Made by a program: the position numbers and the translations under genes
Part shown: piece by piece, positions 33,788-44,869 of the stretch
How the letters are laid out: each line of letters opens with the position of its first letter
How positions within the stretch are numbered: the stretch's first letter is position 1
From: Anomaloglossus baeobatrachus
Taxonomy: Eukaryota; Chordata; Amphibia; Anura; Aromobatidae
NCBI RefSeq assembly: GCF_048569485.1
Contig: NC_134357.1
Coordinates: forward strand, 109,352,744-109,416,743
DNA length: 64,000 bases
Direction: 5' to 3'
Notes under the pieces: generated by a model
Told to the model about the DNA's origin: nothing
The model's input: the letters and a program-made list of their open reading frames with translations, nothing else
Databases searched by the model: none

Positions 33788-34799
33788 TAAGTGACAAATC
33801 TGTGGGATCAGGTTATTGCCAATACATTAGGCTACGCTCATTTGAAAGCAAAAACCTGCTGACAGATTCCTATTAAACAAGGATACCCTTTTCTCGTGAT
33901 TGTTGGGGTGCTATTGGTTGGACACAGCAATTTGGCTCTGAGAATTATCTTGTGGAAGGTGATATGCTTGATTATGATATAACCATTTAAACACTTATGG
34001 GTATACATAGGCGAGGCCTTTCTAGTATGGAAAAGTTCTGCAAAGTAGTGTATTGCACCATGAAATTCCCAGTACAAATCCGTCCATGGAGCAAATCACA
34101 TGGCCAATGTTAAATTTCACTTGAAGCCAGCAAAGCCTTTTGTGAATGACACTTGCGTATTCTCAGAATTCCAGGTTTCCTTGTGTTGTTACCGGTTAGC
34201 GCTGCATTATATGAACACAGCGTCCCCTGCTGGGCTGAAGTGGAAACGTGCTGTTTCCCTTTATTGAGGCTTCACAATCCAAACTTTCATTGCAGCTCTG
34301 CACAGTATGGATTTCATTGCCTCCTCTGTAATGTATGGGGACGTGTTCCTGGAATTCCTACGTGATTAGTTTTCTTCATCGGTAACATGTGCAGCCGCAG
34401 CTTTTTGTGTCGCCCTTCGTGTTCTTCACTACTCTGCAGGCGATATAGCACGCGATCGTCACCACAATATGCCATACAGCTAGAGAAACTCTGGCAAATA
34501 AAAGGCCCGCTCCGTTATTGTTGCTGGAAACTGCAGTATTCAGGAAAAATTGATTTCTCACCACGGGTGTTTGGTTTTTAATGCGACTAATGTGGCGCTT
34601 TTTTTTTTTCTTGTTTACCGATTTTCCATTCTTACTATTACACCTAGATATAAGCCGTCTGTTAATAAGACTAAAAAATCCAATAAAGTCAGAAAAAGTC
34701 ACTTTTTTGACTTTTATCTAAGAACCTTATCAGAAATTTTGAATAAAGCACCAATTTTATATTCTGCACTTTAAGGAAAACTTCCAGTGGAGTACCAGC
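33788..34799. other. No gene seen
   Basis: About 1 kb of apparently unique intronic sequence. I looked for AG/GT-bounded open segments and found none convincing. Confidence 0.4.
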
Positions 34800-35308
34800 G
34801 TCTTGTGTGTGTGGCAGCGTACATCCCGACTTTTTGATTTGTTAAAGAGGTACATTGGTAAATTTAAGCCACCCAGTTTCAGAAAACCTTTATTTGGACG
34901 GATGAAACAAGGATCAACCTGCACCAGAATGATGGGAAGAAGAAAGTATGGAGAAGGCTTGGAACGGATCATGATCCAAAGAACACCACAGCCTCAGTAA
35001 CACATGGTGGAGGCAGTGTGATGGCCGGGCATGCATGGCTTCCAATGGCCCTGGGTCACTCGTGATTATTGATGAAGTGACTGAAGACAGAAGCAGCCGG
35101 ATGAATTCTGAAGTGTATGGGGCTATACTTTATGCTCAGGATCAACCAAATGCAGCAAGGTTGACTGGACGGTGCTTGACAATACAGATGGACGATGACC
35201 CAAAATATACTGCAAAAGCAACTCAGGAGGTTAATGCAAAAAAGTGGAATATTCTGCAATGGCCAAGTTAATCACAAAGTTGCAACCATATTGAGCTGCA
35301 TCACATGC

Positions 35309-35813
35309 TTAAAGCGAACCTGTCAGGTGAAATATGCACCCAGAACCACGAGCAGTTCTGGGTGTATATTGTTGACTCCTGCCTAACCGTCCCTGTATAC
35401 ACTAGCATAGATAAAGAGATCTTTAGAAAATGTATATCTAAAGATCTTATACTGTATGCTAATGAGCGAGGGGACTAGTCCCCTGTGCGTTAGTTCCTCG
35501 ACTAGCCGCCCTCTTAGCATGTTAGTACGTCCCTGTGGACGTGCTAACATGCTAATGAATGTGCAGCGTCAGAGGATGATCTCACTCACCTCTCCGCTGC
35601 CAGACACTAGATTTCGTCTGTGTGCATGACACCGGAGTTCCGGGCAGTCCCCGTGCTCATTAGCATACGATAAAAGATCTTTAGAAATACGTTTTCTAAA
35701 GATCTCTTTATCTATGCTAGTGTATACAGGGACGGTTAGGCAGGGATTAGCAATATACACCCAGAACTGCTCATGGCTCTGCGTGCATATTGGACCTTAC
35801 AAGTTCTCTTTAA
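35309..35813. mobile_element. TTAA MITE (AGCGAACCTGTCAGG end) in the Tc1 relic
   Basis: TTAA at each end, AGCGAACCTGTCAGG on the left and an inverse-like ACCTTACAAGTTCTCT on the right. Inner arms match well: CTAACCGTCCCTGTATACAC and its inverse, and ATCTTTAGAAA blocks around GATCTTTTATC. Confidence 0.8.
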
Positions 35814-35829
35814 GACAAAATGGCGAAAC

Positions 35830-36184
35830 TTAAAGGGGTATTCAAATCTCTGAGTCCATCCCAATATGTAGTAGGTGTATTATTAATAATAATAATCGCA
35901 AATACCTCCAATTAGAAATGTAGCATAGTTCTTTTGATTAGCTATGTCTCTTACCTCATGTGCAGAGCATTGCAGCTTATGTATCCATGATTATTACCAC
36001 GAGCAACGAACTCATATGAGTGGATGTAACCAGGGATACTTAAGCTGCAATGCCCTGCACATGAGGTAAGACACATGGCTATTTCAGGAGAACAGTACTA
36101 CACTTCTAATTGGAGGTATTTGCTAATATTATTACATCTATTACATATTGGGACAGGATCTTGGAGATGGGAATAACCCTTTAA
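35830..36184. mobile_element. TTAA MITE (AGGGGTATTC end) in the Tc1 relic
   Basis: TTAA AGGGGTATTC on the left and GAATAACCCT TTAA on the right, arms pairing through CCCAATATGTAGTAGGTGT and AATACCTCCAATTAGAA. This is the intact form of the element at 2766. Confidence 0.85.
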
Positions 36185-36844
36185 GGCAGAATGACCCACA
36201 AACAAGCAACAACTGAAGTCAGCTGCAGTAAACGCTGGCAAAGCATCACAAAGGAGTATACCCAGCGTTTGGTGACGTCCATGGCTTCCAGACTTCAGAC
36301 AGTCATTGCCTGCAAAGGATTCTCTACAAAGTATTAAAAATGAACATTTTAAATATGGTAAAGTACATTTGTCTAATTACTTTTGCGCCTCAGAGATGAG
36401 GGGGCTTTGTAGAAAAATGGCTGCAATTCCTAAACATTTCACAGGATATTTTTATTCAACCCCTTTAATTTAAACCCGAAAGTCTCCACTTCAATTGCAT
36501 CTCGGTTGTTTCATTTTAAATAAATAGTGGCACATAGAACCCAAATTGTGAAGATTCGGTCACTGTCCAAATAGCTCTGGACCTAACTGTACACTCAGCC
36601 AAGCCGTTGTCATTTATCCTGATACAACAAAGACTGTTGTCTCTCCTCGTCGGACTCCCCAGAATAGCTACTGGTTAGTGGCCAGTGGGCTGAAGTGCTC
36701 TGACGTTGCTGACCTTGTAAATGATAAGAGCCGCCGCTGTCCCCAGACTTTCTTACCACCAGTAATAACTTTAGGACCATGTCTGCTCGCTTTGTGAAAT
36801 GAAAAAAATGTCCATACACCAAGGATCGTGCATATGTGACTTAA

Positions 36845-37207
36845 AGGGTATGTGCCCATGATCAGGACCCGCTGTGTCCTGGCCTGTGGGGCCACGAGTC
36901 TCCTCCGCAGGACAACGCAGGATGCTGCAGCGGCCCGTGCCCATGATCAGAGTTCTGAGCGCTGCAGTTTCTCGCGGTGTTCTCCCTATGGAGAACACTA
37001 GCAATTCTGCAGCAAAGAATTGACATGCTGCGGCTCGGGAAGCTGTACTGCAGATCAGTTTTTGCTGTGGGCCGTACATGCACAGTGGGCATAAGATTGC
37101 TATAAATCCCATCCACTGTGCTTGTACTGTACAATGCAGTGTTTTGGACGCAGCGAAAACACATGGTGTCCAAAACGCTGCAAACACTGATCGTGGCCAC
37201 GCAGCCT
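36845..37207. mobile_element. Palindromic MITE with GGGTATGTGCCCATGATCAG end, TAA duplication
   Basis: TAA at 36842-36844 and 37208-37210. Left GGGTATGTGCCCATGATCAG and right CTGATCGTGGCCACGCAGCC are diverged inverse copies. Inner GTTTTGGACGCAGCG and CGCTGCAG blocks pair. Confidence 0.65.
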
Positions 37208-37335
37208 TAATCTCTGAAGCTTCGAATGTTCCTCTATTGAAATGACCGGCCAACGTCATCTCATACCAAGAAAACACATAACAGGGAGTGAAGGTGCGAA
37301 ATGCTTGTTATACAGAATTACTGATGTTAGATACA

Positions 37336-37605
37336 TTAAGTCCTTGTTCACAGCTAGTGTTTTTTCATTGTAGAAAAGCATCATTTTATAGTAGCAGTAA
37401 AAATGAAGGACATTTCTAAGATCTCATTCAGTGTTTTTGTTTAAGCAGTGTTACGTTTTTCATAAAATCGCAACATCAATTCTTTCCCCATTTTTGCTGT
37501 GTTGTTGTTTCATGGTGGAAAATGCACCAAAGATTTATTAAAAAAACGCACGGAATGTTTTTCCTGGGGAAAAAAAATGGCAGAAAAAACACTGTGTGAA
37601 GATGT
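37336..37605. mobile_element. Possible AT-rich MITE
   Basis: GTTCACAGCTAGTGTTTTTTC at the left and GAAAAAACACTGTGTGAA at the right are imperfect inverse copies. Boundaries approximate. Confidence 0.45.
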
Positions 37606-38219
37606 CTGTCCCTTTTTTCTTTTAAAGTAGGATCTGTTCATGAACTTATAGAGGAAGATTTTTATTGTTTGTGGGTTTTTTTTTGTGTTTTTTTTCCCCC
37701 CATGATGAATCCAGATTGCAGCATACTCTTCCAAATCCTGGAGCCGGGGCCAAACTGTCAAGTTACAGACGCTACATCTGGTGTCTTCACAAATGAGAGA
37801 ATGACGCATTATTTCCCAGCAACAAGCCACGTAAAATAGAGACTTGGAGGAAAGGAAGTCGTTTGCAAATTCTTTTTTTTTTTTTTCTTTCATATTTTCC
37901 CACATTGAAGTGGAAGTAGAAGAGATAAACATTGCTTTCCTCGCTAACATTATCTACATGAGGTTTATTTCCCATGGCTTTCTCTTTTGTTTTAAGATCG
38001 GTTGATCTCATTGTAGAGAAAAAAAAATCTTTTGATGTTTTTGGCTTTAATCCTTAGTTTGCTTATTCTCCTGTATGCAGATCATATTAGAATCATTGAT
38101 AACATTCATGTATACACTGCAAGGTGATTACTTTGTGAAAAACACATTTCAAAACAATTAAATTAGGGCTATATATAGTATATGTGATAAAAAAATTAGC
38201 AGTTTGTCAGCAATCATAC
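37606..38219. other. No gene seen
   Basis: AT-rich sequence with poly-T runs; no element ends resolved. Confidence 0.4.
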
Positions 38220-38234
38220 ACTTTGGGGCCAGGT

Positions 38235-38666
38235 TGTAGACAGAGGGTAATCCAGCAACAAAGTCCAAGTGATATTAAAATCCAAAAATTTTATTAAATT
38301 AAATTAAAATCCATATAAAAAAAAAGGTCCAAACAGGGTATAAACAACTGTCAGAGAGGATGCATTTCAAACCCAATGGCTCTTAGTCAGTCAGACTGAC
38401 TAAGAGCCATTGGGTTCGAAATGCATCCTCTCTGACAGTTGTTTATACCCTGTTTGGACCTTTTTTTTTTTTTTTTTATATGGATTTTAATTTGATTTAA
38501 TAAAATTTTTGGATTTTAATATCCCTTGGACTTTGTTGCTGGATTACCCTCTGTCTGTCTACAATCTGGATTGCCAGTATACCCTTTCCCTTGCACGAGT
38601 CCTGGATACGGTGACCCCTCCTTTTGGCTACAGGTGAGCGGATACCAATCTTTCTTTTTGTCCCTG
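38235..38666 (+). mobile_element. Snap-back retroelement insertion, 15-bp target duplication
   Basis: Flanked by perfect ACTTTGGGGCCAGGT copies (38220-38234, 38667-38681). The first 165 bases are an inverted copy of the following 170, centred at about 38399 (ATGCATTTCAAACCCAATGG against its inverse). The remaining 98 bases form a single-copy 3' part ending TTTCTTTTTGTCCCTG. The centre has a hammerhead-like core. Same architecture as 32962-33375, with different sequence. Confidence 0.78.
38391..38440 (+). ncRNA. Degenerate hammerhead-like core with strong stem II
   Basis: CTGACTA (38396-38402), A, stem II GAGCC (38404-38408), loop ATTG, GGTTC (38413-38417), GAAA (38418-38421), then ATGCATC. 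Stem II forms five pairs, one a G-U wobble. CAGA before the core can pair with TCTG downstream. As in the copy at 33219, the position expected to be G8 is U. Confidence 0.45.
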
Positions 38667-38681
38667 ACTTTGGGGCCAGGT

Positions 38682-39657
38682 CCATAAGCAGAAACAAGTA
38701 AAAAGGTGGGTACAGTACCGTTGCAATTACATCCATGTAAGCTTTGACCTCTTCAGTGGTGTCAGTAGAGCCCCATCCTATTATGTCTACAAAAGGGTAG
38801 TATCAAAAATGTCAGTCCTCATTCATTTTCTTTTGCCTTATTCCTAGTCATCTCTGTGCATCCTCCCACTTTCCTAGTAGTTACAGCTGTCACCTTCCAA
38901 TAGTGCAGATCACCTGGACAGAAGGGGTTAATCTGCGCTCACATAGGAATGGAGACCAAGGAGATCAGATCCTGGATGTATTTTGTCAACCTGTTTTGGA
39001 GTAACAACTCCATCAGGACAATCAGAAAGGAGGGTTTTTTTTTGTTCTCCGAAATGCGTTGACATAGTTACATAGGATGAAAAAAAGACCTCGGTCCATC
39101 TAGTTCATTCTTCAATTTGCCAATAATTTGTCAATAAATCACTAGATCTGTTCTTCTTGGTCTTCATTGCGTTGGCAGCGCGGATTAGCCCCTTATCTCC
39201 AGTTCCGCATTCATTTCACCGTAGGGCTGCTGCAGCCGTTTTATATTTCTTCAGTAGTTGTGACTTTCCCAATTTTTTTCATGCGTGCTCATTTCCTGAT
39301 TTTTTTTCACTTTTCCAATCACAGATAAGATCCTATTCTTGCACTATTTGTCTCCCCTGTCGCTCTAATATTCTATTACTCTCTCCGAGACCCTATCTAC
39401 CCAGCAGATAGTCACAGCAAGACTCCCCAAGTGCAAAAGCCAGTCAGTATGACAACCTGACTACACCACATTGCTAAATGTAATAAATTATAATATTAAA
39501 TATTAATTCAAGAGAAAAATACTTTGTTGTGTTCTTTTACCACCTTATGTCTGATACTGTCACTAGACCATTGCTCTATCAGCCTGAAGCCCCCATACAC
39601 TTTAGACTAATGTTGGCCGAATCTGCAGATATTGACGGCTTCAGCTGACAATCCTAA
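38682..39657. other. No gene seen; traces of retroelement tail
   Basis: CTCCGAAATGCGTTGACATAG near 39048 is followed by TTACATAGGATGAAAAAAAG and CCATCTAGTTCA, a sequence type common in amphibian repeats. The part before it could be a fourth, very decayed hammerhead-like core. No exon recognised. Confidence 0.35.
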
Positions 39658-40264
39658 AGGCCATGTCTCACTAAGCGACATCGCTAGCGTCATCGCTGCT
39701 GAGTCGCGGTTTTTGTGACGCAACAGCGATCTTGCTAGCGATGTCACTGTGTGTGACATCCAGCAACGACCTGGCCCCTGCTGTGAGGTCGCCGGTCGTT
39801 GCTGAATGTCCTGGACCATTTTTTGGTTGTTGCTCTCCCGCTGTGAAGCACACATCGCTGTGTGTGACAGCGAGATACCAACGATCTGAATGTGCAGGGA
39901 GCCGTCTTCTGTGGACGCTGGTAACCAAGGTACACATCGAGTAACCAAGCAAAGGCTTTGCTTGGTTACCCGATATTTACCTTGGTTACCAGCGTCCACA
40001 GCTTCTAGAAGCCGGCTCCCTGCACACATAGCCAAGGTACACATCGGGTAACTATAAGCAAAGCGCTTTGCTTAGTAACCCGATGTGTACCATGGTTACG
40101 AAGCATAATGTCGTTACACCGGTTACTGGTGGCTGATCTCTAATCACTGTGGAGATCTGCCTGTTTGACAGCTCACCAGCGACCATGTAGAGACGCTCCA
40201 GCGATCCCTGCCAGGTCAGATCGCTGGTGGGATCGCTGGAGCTTCGCTTAGTGTGACGGTACCT
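39658..40264. mobile_element. Palindromic MITE, AAGCGACATCGCTAGCG ends, TAA duplication
   Basis: TAA at 39655-39657 and 40265-40267; left AGGCCATGTCTCACTAAGCG and right CGCTTAGTGTGACGGTACCT inverse. Internal hairpins 39917-39990 and 40030-40103 use the GGTAACCAAGGTACACATCG module shared with the MITE at 21919-22653. Confidence 0.83.
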
Positions 40265-40369
40265 TAATGTGTAACGGGCCCCGGACACTGATGGTTGATG
40301 GAGATGTCTGATTTTGGTAAGCCGATCGCTTCTTCTCCCAGAGATTAGCAGTTGCCAGACATTTGGGGT

Positions 40370-40437
40370 TATTATTGTTATTATTATTATTATTATTTAT
40401 TATTATAGCGCCATTTATTCCATGGCGCTTTACAAGT
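40370..40437 (-). mobile_element. SINE tail, minus strand
   Basis: TTA/TAT repeats followed by AGCGCCATTTATTCCATGG and CGCTTTACAAG, the inverse of the tail at 4660-4850. Confidence 0.7.
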
Positions 40438-41109
40438 TGAACTAGTGTTCTTGTGTATGGTGGAGCCGGCAGAGATGGCTGCCAGTCGAATGATTCACTG
40501 AAGCTTCGTTCGGTTGGCGATCATCTAGCGTGTATGCCGGCTTTAGCGTCAAGAGGCTCATTGTTAATTAAGTTATCGTGTGTTTGGAAAGGGTCAAAAT
40601 TCGAAAATGCTTGTAAAGACTAGCAACTTTACAAATTACTCTTAAAAAAAAAAATGTAATTTTGTAGTTTCCAAGTTTCCAGCTTGTTGCCTCAGTTACT
40701 AGGCACCAGGCAGAGAGCGGGTATCGGTAGCTTCAGATTTCATGCTCTTCTGATGCTGCAGAGACCACCTCCCTCTGCTAGCACCATTGGAGATGGCTAT
40801 AAGCTCAGGTATGCCGCTGACATGGACCGTCAGTCTTCAGGAGCGCACTGGCAGCCAGGAATCCATGAGGTAGAGGATCAGTGCGCTCCTGAAGAGGATA
40901 CCTGAGACCATCCCTATAATGCCGTGTTGTATAAGTTGTATAACCCATATGGATTACATCACACTTCAAAATTATGCAAAGTGAAAACGTCAGTTTTTTC
41001 ATAATGATCCTCCATGCTCCAATTTGTTCTAAAGACATCTCCCAACAATTCATGGGGGGACACTTGCTGTACAAGTTTATTCTGTAATAATTGCTTTCTG
41101 TAATTACAG
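40438..41109. other. Intron sequence before exon 2
   Basis: No element recognised except a short inverted pair around GTCTTCAGGAGCGCACTGG (40832) and its partial inverse at 40880-40896. A T-rich tract leads into the acceptor at 41109. Confidence 0.4.
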
Positions 41110-41239
41110 GGGATGGAGAGATCAGCGAAGGGCCAGTTCTCCACATTCAGCAGTTTCATTTCAACTATCAACCAAAAGAAAGAAGCCGCTGGGAACAGAT
41201 GCTCACCTACGCAGCTGGTTATACCCAACAACAAGCATG
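41110..41239 (+). CDS. Internal coding exon of an unidentified host gene
   Basis: Preceded by a pyrimidine-rich TTGCTTTCTGTAATTACAG acceptor and followed by GTAAAT. Read in phase 0, as the exon ending at 11298 predicts, it gives GMERSAKGQFSTFSSFIS, then TINQKKEAAGNRCSPTQ and LVIPNNKH, 43 codons plus one base. Balanced composition, clustered S/T and a KK site look like real protein, possibly a disordered, phosphorylatable segment. The other two frames are also open across the exon (one starting DGEISEGPVLHIQQF), so the frame rests on phase matching. It is surrounded by transposons on both sides at a few hundred bases. I do not recognise the family. Confidence 0.6.
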
Positions 41240-41525
41240 GTAAATAAAAGTCTTATGTACGCAGCTGCTTCCACAGAAACAACGGCATACACCGTGGTGG
41301 GGAGAGCGGAGCCGAATGAATAGAGCTGCGATAAAGTCAAATACAAGCAGATTGGGATTGTTTTATTTGATTTTGATTCCCTTAATTTATCCTAAATGAC
41401 AATTGCATTGTGACCAGTTCACATATTGGTCTGATATATTCGAGGATTTTACTCTCCAAGGAAATTTGCCAAAGATCACTGCAGTGTAAACCTGGCCTGT
41501 GCGGGAATGGTCATACACTTTAAGG

Positions 41526-43475
41526 CAGGGGTCAGGAACCTTTTTGGCTAAGAGAGCCGTAAACGCCACATATTTTGAAATATAATTCCGCGAGAGCCGT
41601 ACAATATGTTTAAAGGGCCATTGACAGATCAATCGCTCCAATGTTCACTTAGTACAGCAAGGAATGCTCCTCCCTGCTGTATAAAGCCACAACTGGACTG
41701 AAACAATGGTAATTAGCAGTAAAAAAATCAAATAAATAACTTACATTGTGAACTTGCGATGCATGACATCAGTCCAGCAGTCTGGCTTCTTCTTTTTCCT
41801 GCGCATGACTGGAAGCTGGCATTCTTCCCACCTGATGTTGAGAGAATGCCAGCTTTGAGGCATTCGCAGAAGAAAGAAGCTGGAATATTGGACATGTCAC
41901 ACAACGCATTGTCAGTTATGTCAATTATCTATTTTATTATTTTACAGCGAATTATTGTTTAGGTCCAGCGGTGGCTTAGTGCAGCAGAGAGGAACACTCC
42001 TTTGTGTACTAAGTGACCGCTGGAGCAATTGTATCTGTCAGTGGCCCAGACACCCTGCTTCCCATACAGCCTGCACCCCGCATATCACACACACACACTG
42101 CTCCCCATACAGCCTGCACCCCCCATATCCCACACACTACACCCCCATATGTCGCATACCCTGCTCCCCATACAGCCTGCACCCCCATATCACACACACT
42201 ACACCCCCATATCTCACACACCCTGCTTCCCATACAGCCTACACCCCCATATCTCTCACACCCTGCTTCCCATACAGCCTGCACCCCCCCTATCACACAC
42301 ACACTGCTCCCCATACGGCCTGCACCCCCCATATCCCACACACACACACACTGCTTCCCATACAGCCTGCACCCCCCATATCACACACACACTGCTTCCC
42401 ATACAGCCTGCACCCCCAGATCTCACACACTACACCCCCATATGTCACATACCCTGCTTCCCATACAGCCTGCACCCTCATATCACACACAATACACTCC
42501 CATATCTCACACACCCTGCTCACATATCTCACCCTGCCTGTACCCCAACTTACCCCTCTCAAACACTCTGCACCCCTTCACATGCTTCTGTCACAGTCTG
42601 CAGCCCTCATATGCCCCTCACCCTGCAGCCCCCTTCCCCTCATGTCCCCTCTTTTCTTATTACCAGTCATGTGTCCAAATCTCCTTCAGGATTCAGTTCT
42701 CTTGCTTTCTGCCCGGCATCCTGTGTCTCCTCCCACACAGTCACATGGGCGTGACATCATCGCAGGTCCTGCAGGATGGAGATTCCGTCTTCTGTGCAGG
42801 TCAGGACTAGCACTCCTGCAGCTCAGACACGGCTGGTGGCCTCTCCAGGTCAGGGGCCCCTCTACTGACACTGGGCTCCCCTGACTCACAGTTCGGCCAC
42901 TACACAGCAGCACTACACATAGACGCAGAGCGGCTGCCGGGCCCCTATGTGTACTAGTGCCGCTGTGTAGTGGCCGGCCTGTGAGTCAGGGGAGCCCAGT
43001 GTCAGTAGAGGGGCGGCTCACTTCTCGTTCCCCCGCTGATCCGGTCTCCTCGGCGCATCGTCCATTGCTGTCGCTCGCTGACCTCTCAGCAGGCGCGCAG
43101 TGATGACGTCACTGCGCTCGCTGCAGAGCTGTCAGAAGAACGCCGACAGTCACAGCGGGGAGAATGATAAGAGAGAGAGAGCGCCGCTCACTCTCTCATC
43201 ATTGCTCTCAATTGTATCGGCACCTGCGATGCCGATGCAATTGAAAGCTCGATCCTCGGCGGGGGGCGGTGACAGCGCGGCCACCGGGCCCCCCTGAGTA
43301 GCGGTGCGCCACTCCTGCCACCGCGAGTGGGCCCCCCCGGCAGCTGACCGGGTTTGCCGGGTGCTGGCGCCGGCCCTGATCCTTCCCATAGACAGGTAGG
43401 AGCCCTGTCTGCGAGCCAGATACGGCCATCAAAAGAGCCATATCTGGCTCGCGAGCCATAGGTTCCCGACCCCTG
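41526..43475. mobile_element. Non-autonomous hAT element (CAGGGGTCAGGAACC ends) with minisatellite
   Basis: Perfect 8-bp duplication CTTTAAGG (41518-41525, 43476-43483). Ends CAGGGGTCAGGAACCTTTTT and inverse CAGGGGTCGGGAACCTATGG. Subterminal GAGAGCCGTA and GAGCCATATCTGGCTC repeats. Interior has the array at 42055-42530, a CTCCTCCCACACAGTCACAT segment shared with the hAT at 44768, and an inverted repeat at about 42850-43015. No transposase. Confidence 0.88.
42055..42530. repeat. Minisatellite CCCATACAGCCTGCACCCCC
   Basis: Units join CCTGCTCCCCATACAGCCTG with CACCCCCATATCACACACA, about 38-62 bp depending on whether a short CACTACACCCCCATAT block is included. The same units occur in the hAT at 44768. 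Confidence 0.9.
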
Positions 43476-43483
43476 CTTTAAGG

Positions 43484-44759
43484 AGTGGTCAGCTTTTCAT
43501 TTGTTTGGTAGCCATTGTTATCAACTTCCCTGTACGGTGGCATGTAAAAGTTTTGGCACCCCTGATCACAATTACTGTTATTATGAACAGTTGGGCAATG
43601 ATCTATAAAAGGCATAAAGGTAAAGATGTCACATTCCCCCAGATTAGTTGGCCTTCTATCCTGTCCGCATGATAACAACAATTGTCTGCAAACAGCCAGC
43701 TCTCTGCAAATTTCACGCATGCACGTGGCTTTCTTCACTCACATCATTGCGCCTCTGAAGCCGGGTGTATGCTTCCCGGCTTTAGAGAGCAAAAAACTGT
43801 GGTTAGAACAGCACAATAGGGTCTTCTATAACAATAATCAAAGAATGAATGTGGCGTGATCGCTCACCTTTTTTTGCTGTTGTCTCTCCCGCAACCTCGA
43901 AGGAAACCTCAGTGGTAGATCCAAGCTGCTGCAGAAACCACGGATCAACGATCAACAGGCGTTGGGCAGGAATTCCAGAGTAATGTGGTTATCTCTGTGC
44001 TGCTGGATGGGATAGTAAAGGAGCCAATATACTGGATGCATTGTTTTATTTCTACTATTACTACTAACTGCAGGCCGTTTCCTTCCTGACTGCCCATTCC
44101 ACGAACATACGAAAAGTCTCAAAGTATGAACACTAGATGGACTAACCCATCAGGAGTAATCCACGTAAAAGGTCTTGTTCCACATTCAACCCAAAAGGTG
44201 AAACCAATCCATATGCACTGGTAAAAGGAAAAAGTAGCCTCAGTGTCTGTCTGAGCCATAGGAGCACCACTGCCACATGTACACAGCCAATCCATATAAT
44301 TGCTGATTCCATCATTGATACTGATACTGATTGATCCGCTCTGTATGATAAATGGTGGATCATGTAAACTTTGGTCAGCTCCTTTTTTTTTGGAACTAAC
44401 CCAACAAGAGAGGTGAGGCCACAGTGACTCCTTATAGGGGCCTGCCATGTGCTCCAGGGTCACCTCCTTAACAGGTTTGTCACCACCGTAGGTTGCAGAC
44501 GTGCAGCCTTCAAAATTATTCAGGCGAAAAACCAGTGCATCCGACAAAAAAGGTATTTTAAAAACAAAATTAAAGCATTAAAAGAACAAAAACAGTGGTT
44601 TTATCCGGATATTCCCTTAGAAACTGGAGCATTGCCTCAGTTTTCATTGATGTCAACCCCTTTTTAGTTAATGTCACCGGAACGACCTTTTTCCTTCTTC
44701 AAACATTGTGATTGGGCATTATTCCCACCACAAAAGGAGCTTTCATTTTTGAAACCACA
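43484..44759. other. No host gene seen; minus-strand open frame of unknown nature
   Basis: Contains an open frame on the minus strand at 44119-44547 (about 142 codons) with balanced composition (for example KEVTLEHMAGPYKESLWPH) and no ATG at its start. It could be a fossil retroelement or host-derived fragment; no motif lets me decide. The rest is unassigned. Confidence 0.3.
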
Positions 44760-44869
44760 CCATAGACCAGGGGTGGGCAATTAATTTTCCCATGGGGCCG
44801 CATGAGAAATTGAGATTGGTTTAGAGGGCCGGACTAATATAATTACCTCAGTTCTACCCAATATACTAC

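Larger units (their letters stand above)
34800..36589 (+). mobile_element. Tc1-like element with two TTAA MITEs inserted
   Basis: The segment 34908-35045 reads DETRINLHQNDGKKKVWR and HGGGSVMAG in one frame, and 35035-35271 continues with DDDPKYTAKATQ in another, both typical Tc1 DDE transposase blocks; frameshifts separate them. Right end at 36589 is CCTAACTG followed by TA, matching the element at 55304. The 5' half, including the DNA-binding domain and left terminal repeat, is missing. Confidence 0.82.

Noticed and set aside
39020-39070. Fourth hammerhead-like core
   Set aside because: GAAA and TGCGTT are present but the CUGANGA box cannot be placed without strain; left as a trace only.
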